Source: Sipunculus nudus (taxonomy: Eukaryota; Annelida; Sipuncula; Golfingiida; Sipunculidae). From it: 64,000 bases of DNA. How positions within the stretch are numbered: the first letter of the stretch is position 1; every line of letters starts with the position of its first letter. The translations under genes were made by a program, and so were the position numbers. The stretch is from assembly GCA_026874595.1 (NCBI GenBank), contig CM049306.1, forward strand, positions 91,712,642 to 91,776,641. Direction: 5' to 3'. The notes beneath the pieces are model-generated. The model worked only from the letters and a program-made list of their open reading frames with translations. It did not search any database and was not told the DNA's origin. This document shows, piece by piece, positions 23,204 through 35,669 of this stretch.

Positions 23204-24067
23204 TAGTAAAATACTAATATTTTACTCAACCGAATGACTGGTTGAGTTAAATATTACATCGGTGTTTCAAGACACTCTGGTCTGTTGAACATATGCAAGA
23301 ATATGGATACTTCTGAATATATAAAATATATTCCTTTATTTAAAAAACAGAAGTTGTTTGGAAGTTATGGTAGACCCCAAAATATCATTTGTAATTTTTT
23401 AACACTAATTGGATTATCTTTAAGCTGTTTTAAAGCTGTCTTTTTTATCTTTGATATTTCCTTTCTTCTTTTTAATTTGAATTTAATCTTGTTTTATTTA
23501 AAAAGATATCATTGCAACAATGGGCCTGACTTTTCAGTCAATTTTTTAAAAAGCATCTGACATCCCATGAATGGATTGTCCTAAGACATGATGTATGATC
23601 GGTTTCACAGCAAGAGACTTGTGGTGCCTCCTGCTCTTATGCCCATTTGTGTTGTTTTGCACATTTTATCTCTCCACCATTTCCTCATTTACAAAATGTA
23701 ATAACTTAATTAATTGAACTGATATTCTTAAAATTGTTCACATATGTTAATATAGGTAAGGAGGCAGAGCCCATTAAAAAGTTATCCTGAACTTAGAATG
23801 AGCGATCTTTACTTCCTGGTGGTGTATTTAGAGTAAAATCCATGTTAACATTTGTTAATATTCTTGGAAGCCCTTAATGGATCAGGATTATGAGGGGACC
23901 ACACCAAATCTATGCCAAGCTTCATGGGCCCATTCTGAGCTACCCTGGAAATAACATGGGATTTCGTTCATGATTGCGTGAGTTATGTTGTGAACAAAAA
24001 TGCACACACACGATCGGGAATGAACGCATATACCCTCCTGGCGGAGGCAATAATAAGGAATAACTAT
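23204..24067. mobile_element. Probable retroelement fragment inserted in the copy B flank
   Basis: The flanks of B and C run in parallel up to the word CTAATTCCTT (23193-23202) and resume at TTCGCCGAGAAAC (about 24069). The roughly 860 bp between is absent from C. It begins with small inverted repeats (GTAAAATA/TATTTTAC; ACTCAACC/GGTTGAGT) and ends GGCGGAGGCAATAATAA, a short-repeat end like those of some LINE or SINE 3' ends. An open frame at 23285-23560 is T-rich and not recognised. The insertion is seen; the retroelement reading is inference. Confidence 0.5.
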
Positions 24068-26889
24068 TTCTTCGCCGAGAAACGTCCCAACCCCGCTTTA
24101 TCATATATCACAAGATATGGAAACACACTGTTCGCATTTTGTTATTGAGCGGTAAATGATTAATACATTTCGTAATAATATTAATGATAGTTTATTTGAA
24201 ACACGTCCATATTTACACATCTTAAGTGTTGAGATTTTTTTTGCAACATGTTTTCACAAATATATCCGAAAAACGACTGACTGTTCTAAAATTTAAAGGA
24301 GTGTGTCATACAACCATGTGGCCGTTAATTCATACTAGTGTGTCCTTAGGATTTCATTTTAATTTAAAAGAGGATTGGTCCGTCCACAATAAAAACTACC
24401 ATTACAGGTAAACTAACCTCTTTAACGGAAGCCATGAGGTCAGGTGCTGATAGTAAACGTTGTGATTCATACTCAGTTTAAAAACTATTTCATGATTACC
24501 ATAACCATTGATTAATTTTAGTGCAGGCATTTGTTCTGTCCTACACTTACATTCCATTCATTTTAATATTTAAATGTATCAGCAAAATGCATATTCTTTG
24601 AGAAAATTAAGTACGAAGCCTACTTAAGTATTTACAGCTGCAATACGGTAATTTCTCCTGTATTTATAAATATACTGCTTTCTGTGGAAAACAGATTCGA
24701 CACAAGTGCTTAAACAGATTGTGCCTGTACAGTACACCACTGTTGTGAGGCTTGTTGAAATCTCATGCCGGTTGAGAGCCCCATACTGCCATCTAGTTTC
24801 TCAATTTGAACTAGATGGGTAAAATATTCAGCGAGTCATATTTAACAGTTATATGTGTGATTGTCAAATTATGAAGATTAAAAGTTAAAATATATGTACA
24901 TTTCTTGTTATAAGTTTGTTTACCATTGTCTTCTCATTGTATTATTATTATTTATCGTGTCATATGTTATGGTCAGTTGTCAGCGATGTTAACAAGTTGT
25001 TTGTTTGTAGCGATCGCCATCGTTAAGTGACTGCTGCAAGAGCCAGTTTTGAATATCCCGGTCCTACAGCTAAAAATTAGCGAGTCTACATGATATGACG
25101 CGAACCGAGCGTCCGAAAGGGATTTCGAGCGGGCCCGGACGCTTACCGCGAGTTATGAAAGTCTTGATATATGTACAACAAAGTTATCCCATGTTGTGCC
25201 AATATAATTATGAAATCCTTCACTATGTACCACAGACGTTTTCTTCTTGAGTATATTGACTCTACTTTGTTGATATATACGTAACTGCAAAGAGGGTTCC
25301 ACAGTTCTCTTCTTAAACAAGTGAATAGGACAGGGAAAAGTAAGAGGTATGGGTCATAAGTATGTTTATGAAATAATAATAGGTTCTATGTCAATTACCC
25401 ATTATATTTATTTTTTTATGAAGCAGTCTTAAAGATTGTTAATCGATACAAAAGACATCTGCAATTTTTGAGCAAAAGTTGCCGTTTTCGAAATATGTTT
25501 TAACAATTGTGGTATCTTCTCACTATTTATACTTTGAAAAAATTATAAAATGTCTCAACCCTTGTGCCAAGGCCAAGGGACATCAGTCCCAGGCAAACAT
25601 ACTTTTGGCAGCTATGGTCGGGTGACTTTTCATTGATGCACTTTTCATTGATGCCTTGCTGCTGCAGTAGAGCCTATATTTACTTTTGTCGGGCATACAT
25701 GCATCTGACGTGAATCATTGTTGTATGTAACAGTTCCTATATATATGTATACGCAGACCAAGATTTTCTTAAAAATAAAACAAAATGTTAGCGGTTAGGG
25801 TATTTGTTAAGGTTAAATATAATTTTGTTCTCATATTTCACCAGGTTGCACCATTTAAGATATTATATTTTAACATTGAAGTATTTTAGAGTATAAGCCT
25901 GCTAACGGACAGAATTTGGAAATTGAATCCACCTGCTTTCGGGTTCTGCCCACTTTTCATCCCTGAAGGAGGATAATTTCAGTTGAATCTAATCAAGATG
26001 TTAAAAACGAAATATCCATTAAAGTTTATTTAATCTTTTATTCAACACTAATCCAGAGGTGAGAGCCGAATTTGTTTACTGTATCTCTTTATTTACTTCT
26101 TTATGTTTAAGTGCGAGTAAACGGAAACGCTTGGATAAATTTAATTGAATTCATAATTTTTAGAAATCAAGCTGGAGGGATAGGTGTGTTGATCACTGTT
26201 TAAACGTAATAGAGAAGCTATTATAAGGTAGGTTTGTGTTTTCATAACCAATCCAATCAAGAACGGACCTCATGAAAATTTCAGGGCATTTAGGGTATGG
26301 GTGAAGGAAGAACTGGTTAGATTATTGTGTTGATCCGGCATCTGAGACGGCTTTTGGAGTGTCATCAAGGAATATTCACTTATGATGTCACTGATCTATA
26401 AATGAAATTTTCAGGGCATTTATGGAATGGGCTTATCACTAGTGTGTTTATGCTCATGCTTTGAGACCGTTCGGCGAGAATAAACATAGCTGCCATCGCG
26501 AGCAATCGACAGAGATCCTTTTTTAAACGTACTTCCACTATACTCCAATTGCAATTTACATTTTAATCAGAAATATTAACAAAGCTTATGTAAAACTTAT
26601 TATATAAACTTGTATTTCATTATAATATGATCTCGAATTTTGATATAACAACGCATGTCTACAATGCATTTCGATGGAGAACCCCCATGTCATGACCGTC
26701 GGCGGGGACCGCATGTCCCAGGGTTCACAGCGAGATTTTGACAGCAGTAGTCCTATTTCATCTGCTTTTTAATGTATGTAAATATCACCCTCCCATTTTA
26801 TATCCACGCGTCAAGGTACCTAGAAAGGCGCGCTCGTGAAGTCTGCAGAGCGCTTACCCTGGATGGAGGCCGACCGTGAAAAATCTCAA

Positions 26890-26965
26890 CGCCTCGGCGG
26901 TGATTCGAACTCACGATCTCCCGGCTTTGAGTCCCGTGCTCTACCCCAGAACCACAGAAGGCGAT
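26890..26965 (-). mobile_element. tRNA-like SINE head remnant
   Basis: On the minus strand the sequence has a tRNA-like layout: TGGTTCTGGGGTAGAGCACG (box A region), then GAGTTCGAATCACC (box B). A diverged copy is at 35389-35470 in the same position of the next block, so it was present before the duplication. It is not a functional tRNA: no matching acceptor stem was found. Confidence 0.55.
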
Positions 26966-27160
26966 AAGGAAGCCCTACTTCATAAACGCATTTTCGTGAT
27001 ATTTACCATTGATCATATTTTATTGGATCTGCAATCTCCAGGGCGTTGTTACATGAACACTTGTTACCAGTATATTCAAACTAATAGGGTTCCATATGCT
27101 TACAAGTCTCTGCCGGAATCTCTTTGTCAGACTTTCTGATGTACATGTTTCATGTGTAAT

Positions 27161-29882
27161 ACTGTAGCGCTTCAGTTCGCTTCGAGTGTCAGAACATACG
27201 CTTTCCCTAATACCTACGTTCAGGCGGCTTCTACAAGAGAACAATGAACGCATCCTCTGTTATAATTGAATATTAGAAATCAAAATATATGGTCATCATG
27301 GTCGCTTCCAAAATTTAATGGATTTTTCCCACGATGTAAGCCTAACCCAATGAAATTAATAAAATTCAATAACAAAATGAAATCCCTTTTATAATATTTT
27401 GCTCACGTTTGCTGATATACAAACCAACAAACCGAGACTAATGTTATTTCAATAGTCATAGAATGGGAAACGTTCGCTGATTCCTCGGATACATGTGAAC
27501 CTGCATTAGTCTTGGGTCGTAGTCAGTTTCTAGTAAAATTTGCTTATTCCATGACAATGAACAATGCTCCAGGACAAATATTTAATACTTTTGGAATCTG
27601 TTTATTTAATCCTGTCTTTTCACATGCGTACTGATACGTTGCCTATACGTTGCATACATATGATGCGTCTTTTAACATGCAAAAGACTACCCTCAACTGT
27701 CAGCTAAAGCATTATTTTTCATGCATCACTTAATACAGTATATCTTTCATATAGTTTCACTTTGCTCTAGTCATTCAAATTCTATAATGAATATTTTCAA
27801 TGCAGATGACCTCAATAAAAAATCTTTATACCTGCTTTATTATGTTATATCGTTGTTGATCATGTTTATAGGGGGAAATTTTCTCGCTCTATCTTCTTCA
27901 TTTGATTTTTATCAAAGCGCATTTCTTTGAGTAATCTCTTGAGTAGCATATTTTGCCATTCTTTATGGATTATTATTTATTTATAATTTTTAAGGGGGTA
28001 TTGGAGAATTCTAGCACATTTACAGACATGTTTTTAACTTATACTGTAAGTGAACTACAGGAAAAATCAATTCCCTGCGAATATCTCCGGATTAACATGT
28101 TAGACATTCAGTCACTACCAGGTCATTACAGGGCTGATTATCTAATAGAACCATGAATTTTTCACTGGTGCAGATATGCAGCTAGCACCATATAATCACA
28201 TGTTTTAATAGTTAATTATTATAAATATGTGCTCATAAATGAATAAATGACATAATTTTAGTGTTGTGTCAGGGTCCACAGAATTATCCAGTCCTTCTGA
28301 AGGATTTTTCTCTCGTTTATTTCTGTATTTGGTGGTTATCACTATGCCCCAATAGGAGAGTTCGTATATATACTAATTTTTAATCTGGACAAAGGATTGA
28401 ATAAAAACCCAAGCATCAGAGGAAACCAAACTGTAAAATATCATTATTTAATCAGAAGTGTATCGATAAACTAAAAAAGTGAGAAATTCCTGATCGTACA
28501 ACAATGCTTCATAGAACAAATGACCCCTGAATCATGACGCTCATGATATCTGACACTTTTTTACAACATTTCTTTACGCTTCCAAAGGATGTTAAACAAA
28601 ACTTGAACGAGATGTAAGAAATTAATTTATTCCATATGCGATTCTTTTAATATCACGGAAAGAGTGATCAATTGAAACATTTGACGGACCTAATGCAGAA
28701 ATGTATATGTCGAGAGTAGTAATTCCTGTCGAAGTCAGTCAATGTAAGAATATTATTTTCTCATAGGTAATGATGAAAATTTTCCAGTTAATACAAAAAC
28801 CTCATTCCAAAATAAAATAACATAACAACCGGTAGCAATATATTTTATTCACATGTAAGATATATCTAAGGTGAAATTTTAGAGTAAAAAACCGGCTTTT
28901 ATGGTTGATTAAGTCCCATACTTGCTACTCCGGTATGTGGCCACAGCCGGATTTACTGGGCCCGACCCCTCTGGGACAGACACCCCACTATAACGGATAA
29001 ATCATCCGTTCCATGACTGTCCGCCCCAGAGGGGTTTTTCTGTATGTCGATTTGATACACAATCTTTACTTTTTCGATTCAGTGCAAAATCTTTGATTTA
29101 CTGCCTAGAGCACTGACACAAAACTCATTTTCCAAATGCTAAAAACACGAAAACGCGCGCAACTTGAGGTTACACTGGCCTAATTCGTGGTAAACAAGAG
29201 GATTTAACAAGGACAGACATTGATGTTAAGATTGATGTTCCTTGGCTGAACGATTACAATCTTGCCCTGTTAAAAGATGGATGCCGAGAACGCTAGGACA
29301 GAAGAACAGACGAGAGACAAAGGATGAACGCTGTAGCTCAGAAGTCCTATGGTCAGCTGAACTAAGAACAGTGCAATATTTACATACTAATTATATGCGA
29401 TTTAACAATTAATTTGTGGAGGCATATCATAATACTACTCCTTCATGATTTTCTTGTGATCATATTTTAACAGACTACATACAAATATGCTACCTGTAAA
29501 CAAGAAATGCAAGTTAAATAAGTACATATTGCTCGTGAGAACTATTTTGCAGAAAGCTTCACACAAGGAATTCTCGTTTGCAGGTCCCCAGTATTCTTAA
29601 AAGTATTATTTAAGTTTGTGATTTGCTTTGACTGCCATAACTTTGCTTAGCAACAGTCTATCTGTTTTCATATTTACAGTCGTTTTGTGTACATATTGCC
29701 TATACTGTTAATTTAGAAGATAGCAACAAATATAAAACAGGGCTTGCAGCAGGACGTTACCAAATAAGGATTTCTAATTGTCCTAATGTATAGATTATTA
29801 ACTCCGTCACACAAGATATTTTAATTGGGTTTTATAATCACCGTGTTAGTAAGACACATGACCTTTTTACTATCCCTATTTT
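27161..29882. repeat. 3' flank of duplicated block (copy C)
   Basis: Collinear with 1-3833, including the opening words around GCTTCAGTTCGCTTCGAGTG and the hairpin at 28966-29034. Relative to the A flank it lacks the stretch about 1390-2440. No gene is seen. Confidence 0.8.
28966..29034. repeat. GC-rich hairpin (foldback) element
   Basis: Arms CCCCTCTGGGACAGACA and TGTCCGCCCCAGAGGGG with two mismatches around a loop of about 35 bases. Paralogue of 2843-2912. Confidence 0.6.
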
Positions 29883-31204
29883 TCAAAACAGTTTCGTACA
29901 AAACGTGATTAACATAAGACAAGGTACAACGCTGAAAATGGATACAACAGCAACATCTTGCATATAGAGCAAATGATGTGATCTTGAAACATGTCCACAT
30001 TTTTCCCGTAAACTACACATAGAGCATATTCTCTCTGAAATATTCTTAACATAAGATTTATCGACGATAATATTTGACGTCACCTGACCAATCATATTCC
30101 TTGCGGCGCATGTGTAATTTCCTGCCTTCTTCATCACTGCACTGACAGAGATATACTTATCGTGTTTCCCATAATCATAAACTCTGCTGTAAGGTGTTAT
30201 TAACGTGACCTTTAATGCCGGAGCTCCAGAGGCTGAACATACCAAAATCTCGTCTTCCAGAATCTGTTGATGTATCACAGGAGATGAGCATTCGGGTAAT
30301 CTCACGTACATGGTTAACATTTTATTGTCAATCACACGACATGTTGACGGTATCTCCGATCTTATTTCTTAAGAAATTTATATAGGCATTTAACATCAGC
30401 ATGAAGCGGTGAGACCCCTGTTGAATTACAACATGCCCATTCGACCAATTTCCTTTGTCTGACAAAAGAGTAAAATGATCTCTTGCATTCACAGTAAATC
30501 GGATTGCCAACCACAGACAAGATGAAACGAGTAGACGAGAAAGTCCGTGGAACATCGAAAGGGAGAAGAAGTCGGTTGTTCCTGAGATCCAAGAACTGAA
30601 GCTGATCGAGGGCAAAGTCTTCAGAAAATACACACTGGCTGATTTCATTATTCCTCAGAATTAAATACCTCAGCTGTGTAAGACTTCTAAAGACATCAGA
30701 ATGAAGATTTGTTAGTTTGTTGTTAGCTAGGTTTATAGAATTTAAAGATTTCAAACCATGAAAGGTAATATTCCTCACTTGTTTTATCCCATTTTCAGAA
30801 GCTATCAGTGTTTTCAAGCTAGGCAACGACTTAAAGACCATGTCCTCGTTGCTTCCCATTAAGTTATGGGATATATCCAGTAAGATAACATTCTGGAAAT
30901 TATTTTCAGGGTTCGAGATTTCGGTTATGTTATTATATGAAACGTTAAAGAAGCTCCCCATTGGAAACAATGTTAAAATATCCTCCAGTGATGTTAACAT
31001 ATTGTTGCTCTTGAAAACTGACGTGATATTCCTTCCCCCCACGCCGTTGGCGACAAACTGAATATCATGTAAGCCTCTGTACTTACAGTTAATTGTAGAT
31101 TCATTACATTGACACAGCTCATCCTTAAGGGTTCCGTGTAATCCCCGATTCCCAGACGTTACACTGGTATAAACTATAACTAATGCCGTTATATATAAAC
31201 ACAT
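29883..31204 (-). pseudogene. LRR-Ig receptor, copy C (one frameshift, short tail)
   Basis: From ATG 31202-31204 the frame runs through the signal peptide, N-cap (ELCQCNESTINC), LRRs and LRR C-cap (NPIYCECKRSF) to TAA at 30362-30364. There one base is missing compared with A and E, in the codons for FLQEI. The +1 frame then carries the whole Ig domain (Cys in EILVCSASG and NYTCAARN), the span and the short tail (FCTKLF) to TGA at 29883. Apart from this lesion the copy is well kept, so it is either a young pseudogene, a soluble truncated LRR protein of about 280 residues, or a sequencing error. The ectodomain is closest to E. The tail and 3' flank are closest to A and D. Confidence 0.85.
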
Positions 31205-34200
31205 TCTCAAGTATAGATGAACTGAACAGAATCGTCGGTAGCTGCTCTAGGTTAAACAAATGGCATTCTCATGTATACGATCAATTTATGCATTACATAA
31301 TGGAAGGCTGTGGCTACTACAAGTTACTTCTTTCCTGCCTTTCAGTTGGGCTTGCATCCCGTACAAAAATAAAAGGGCAGAAATAACCATATATGGAGGA
31401 CAATCAAAATATGTACGTGAATATAGCCAGAGGGAGTCTGATCTTTTCCAGATTCATCAAATAATAATAATGTTTTTTGACAATAACTTATATATGAAAA
31501 ACCACTATTTTCAAATAGACGGTAACCACAAAAAAAATAAAAAGTCAGTTTTGTTTTAATTGTTACGATGATTTTTTTTTTATATTTGCTTTCAAAGCAA
31601 AAGCATAAAAGACGTCAAACGCATGGTAACGTGTAAATTAATCATGTTGCATCCATGCAGTTAATGAAAAAATTTGTAAACAATGGTTATGCATAATACA
31701 ATGATAATAAGTTTGCTTCAAACAAATACAATAAAGTTATTCGTATGTATGTGGCTTGTTGACTCAACCACGTTTGAGGCCGGATTGGCCTCATACCTTT
31801 AGCAAATAGGTGTAAACAAACCGTATGCCTGTTTTAGCCTGTGTGAGTTATATAAAACCATGTTTGTCGCGACGTCTGTCGTCCGTCCGCCTTTTTAGCT
31901 GCTTTACTCAGCAATGCCGGGCGTAGTCTCGCAAAGTTTTAGATGTATATCGGGCCATACTGTTAATTTTTTTGGAACATTTTTTAAAAAATTTATATGC
32001 ACTTTTGTGTATTTATTTATAACCTTTAGAAAATTGTACTTTTTCTTCTAGGCTGGACTGTTACGTTATAATAGTGTAACAAACAAGGAATAAAGAAAGG
32101 TTGGTCATAACCACAAACATCCCCGTAATAATACAATGTTTGACGTAAATTGATGTAACTGTGGTTTCAGAACTGACACTAACAAAAGTCTATAATTGAA
32201 TGTTTGCCCTTCGTTTGTGAGTTCAGTCTCAAGCATAATATTTCATCGCCAGTGGTTGGGTTCATTTTCAAAACATATTATAAATATACTTATTTAGGTT
32301 AGGTGGGCCAATTGGTTATTTTTTATAACATATAGATAGGTATTTTAGCCCATTTGAGTATTTTGTTCTTGTATAATCTGTTTATACTAGGCATGTATTG
32401 CTTCATAATCCACATGAGTGTGACCCAGCATAAAAGGAAGAACTCTTTCAAGTGACAGAAGGTAAAGGTCAAGGTAACATATAAAGATTATTCTTTATTT
32501 GCTGATAATATGATAAAAATCCTGTTTAAATTTATATAAACTTCTCCTCTTTGTTAGTAACCAAGTACTTAAGGTAGCACATAATTTTTTAATAAAAATA
32601 TCAAGGTCAAAAGGCGATGTTATCTTCAGATTTGTAACCAAATGATTAGCTCCTGTTAGGATCGATTTATTCGAATTATTTTTTACATTTATGGATCTAA
32701 TTCCTTCGCAGAGAAACTTCTAACCCCGCATTATCATATATTACCAGATATGGATGCACACTGTTCGTATATGTCATTCTATTAATGATACATGGAGTTT
32801 ACATGAAACACGTCAACATTTACACTTCTTAAGTGTTCAGATTTTTTTTTGCAACGTGGTTTCACGAATATATTTGAAAAACGACTGACTATTCTACAAT
32901 TTATAGTAGTGTGTCATACAACGATATTGCCTCTTATTCTTACTAGTGTGCCAGGATTTGATTATAAGTTAAAAGAAGATTGGTCCATCGAGCGTACAAA
33001 CTACCAATACAGGTTATCTGTCCTCTTTAAAGGAACCCATGAGATCATGTTTTGATAGTAAACGTTGAGATTCATAATCAATTTAAGAACTATTTGATAT
33101 TTACCATAACCATTGATGAATTGTAGTGCAGGTATTTGTTCTGTCCTATACTTACATTCCAGTCATTTTAATACTAAAATGTATCAGTAAAATGCATATT
33201 CTTTGTGGAAATTAAGCACGAAGCCTACTAATGTCTTTACAGTTGTAATACGAAAATTACTCCTGTATTTATAAATGTACTGTTTTGTGGAAAATAAACA
33301 AGAATCAACTCAAGTTCATAAACAGATTGTGCCTGTACAGAATCCCACTGTTGTGAGGCTTCATGAAAAAAATGTTAGTGGTTTAGAGACGCATACTGCC
33401 ATCTAGTTTCTGCAATTTTAACCAGACGGGTAAAATATACCGCTGATCAGTGAGTCATATTTTATGTTTATAGAATGTTTAATTTTGAGGATTTAAAATT
33501 AAAAGAATATATATATTTCTTTTAGTTTATATACACTTTCCTTTTTTATATTTCTTATTTTTTCATCCCAAAAGGCATTTCGAGCCTCACGAACGCTTTC
33601 CTCGTGTTATGAAAGTCTTGGTGTATGTACAACACAGATATCCTATGTTTTGCCATTATGTTATTATAATCTTCCCTTTGTACAGCAGACGTTTTATTCA
33701 TCAACATTGAAATACATACGTAACTGATGTGCGTTACAAAGTTCTGACCTTTAGTTAGCAATAAAAGTGGATCTTTAAACACATCCTTCTGTAAATGTTT
33801 AAGGATGGGGAATTAATCTGGTAACTTTATAAAAATGTTTCTGCGGCAGTATTTCTGTCTATTTTTTTCTGATCTACTTAGTTATGGTCACACCACTTTG
33901 TTGATACATAAATAACCGCAAAGAGATTTCCACTTGAAAATTCTCTTCTTCAGCAAGGGAATAGGGCAGGGAAAAGTACAAATGCTTAGGTCATAAGTAT
34001 GTTTACGAAATAATGATAGGTTCTATTTTACTCACCCTTTATATTTAAATTTTTATCGTACAGTCTTAAAGATTGAAAGTTAATCGATGCAATAGATATC
34101 TGCATTTTTACGGCAAAATTTTCCATTTTTCCAATATAACAAATGGGTATTTCCTCATTATTTATACTTTGAAACAAATGATAAAATGTCTCACGCCCTC

Positions 34201-35669
34201 CAGCCAAGGGACTTCTGTCTCACGCAAACACACATTTGGCAGCTCTGTGATAGCTTTTCATTAATACCGGGAGCTGCAGTAGAGCCAATGTTAGCTTTTG
34301 TATAGCATTCATTCATATGATTGAAAACGTTGTATATAACACTTCATTAACACTTCAGATTTTTTTAAAACAACAAAATGTAAGCCGTTAGGGTATTTGT
34401 TGAACTTAAATTTAATTTAGTTCTAAATGTTTAACAAGGTTGTACCACTTAACTTATTATATTTTAACTTTAAAGTATGCCTGCTTACGGACAGAATTTG
34501 GAAATTGAAACCACCCGCTTTCGGGTTCTCCCAACTTTTCATCACTGTGGGAGGATAATTTCCGTAGATCCTAATGAAGATGTCGACCCAGAAATATCCA
34601 TCTGAATTCATTTTATACTATATTTAGCTCAAATATAGAGGTTAATGTCCAATTTTGTTTTACTGTAATTGTTTATTTTCTTCTTTATGTTTAACTGCGA
34701 GTAAACCCAAAACTTTGGACAGATTTACATGAAATCTTTTTTTCCCATAGAAATTAAGGTTGAGGGAAAGGTGTGTTGATCAACGTTTAAACATAAACTG
34801 GAAGGTATTATTAGGTGTGTTGGTGTGTGCCATCAAGGAAAAATCACAAATGTAGAGTCACATATGCATGAATGACATTTTAAGGACATTTCTGGAATGG
34901 GCGTATTACCACTATGTTTATGCTCATGCTTTGTGACCGTTCTGCGAGAAAAAAACATAGTTGCCATCGCGACCTATTGGCAGAGATCGTTTTTAAAGGT
35001 ACGTCCATTATACTTAGATTGCAATTTATACTGCAAATTAATTACTTAGATTGCGATTTATATTGCAATTTGTATTTTAATAAGAAATACCAACAATAAG
35101 ACTTATTATATTAAATTGTATTTCTTTATTATACGATCTCTTATCTTTTTATAACAACGCATGACCATAATGAATTTCGATTGGGAATCCCAGTATCATG
35201 ACCGTCGGTGGGGACCGCATGTCCCAGCGTGCACAGCGAGATTTTGACAGCAGTAGTCCTATATAATCTGCTTTGTAATGTATGTAAATATCACCCTCTC
35301 ATTTGTAATCTTGGTGTCAGGGAACATAAAAAAACGCGCACTCGTTAAGCTACAGAGCGCTCACCCTGGTTCGGGGCCGACCGTGAAAAATCTCACCGCC
35401 TCTGCGGATATTTGAACTCACGATCTCCCGGCTTTGTGTCTTGTACTCTACCCCTAAGTCACAGAAACCGATAAGGAATACCTACTTCATAAACGCATTT
35501 TCGGTGATGATAACCATTGATCAAATTTTATTGGATCCGCAATCTCCAGGACGTTGAAACATGAACACATGTAACCTGTATATTCGAACCAATATGGATT
35601 TCATAAGCATACAAACCTCTGCCGGAAGATCTTTGTCAGACTGTATGGTGTCTATGTTTCATGTGTAAC
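31205..35669. repeat. 5' flank of duplicated block (copy C)
   Basis: Parallel to the flanks of A, B, D and E and continuous with the 3' flank of copy D. It contains the conserved proximal segment (about 31365-31400) and the distal block (34185-34310). An open frame at 32849-33055 is shared with 24226-24411 but changes residues freely, so I do not call it coding. Confidence 0.75.
35389..35470 (-). mobile_element. tRNA-like SINE head remnant (duplicate)
   Basis: Diverged copy of 26890-26965, with box B decayed to GTTCAAATA. Its position in the block is the same, so it duplicated with the block. Confidence 0.5.

Larger units (their letters stand above)
21698..27160. repeat. 5' flank of duplicated block (copy B)
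   Basis: Non-coding flank parallel to those of A, C, D and E, running directly into the 3' flank of copy C near 27160, so the blocks are head-to-tail. It contains an insertion of about 860 bp not present in C (23204-24067), the distal conserved block (25550-25690) and a tRNA-like SINE remnant (26890-26965). No gene is supported. Confidence 0.75.

Noticed and set aside
24226-24411. Exon-like frame ending in ACAG|GTAAAC, shared with 32849-33055
   Set aside because: Residues change freely between the copies, the donor is not kept, and the shared frame is explained by block duplication.
26890-26965. Possible functional tRNA gene
   Set aside because: Has box A/B-like parts but no matching acceptor stem; better read as a SINE head.
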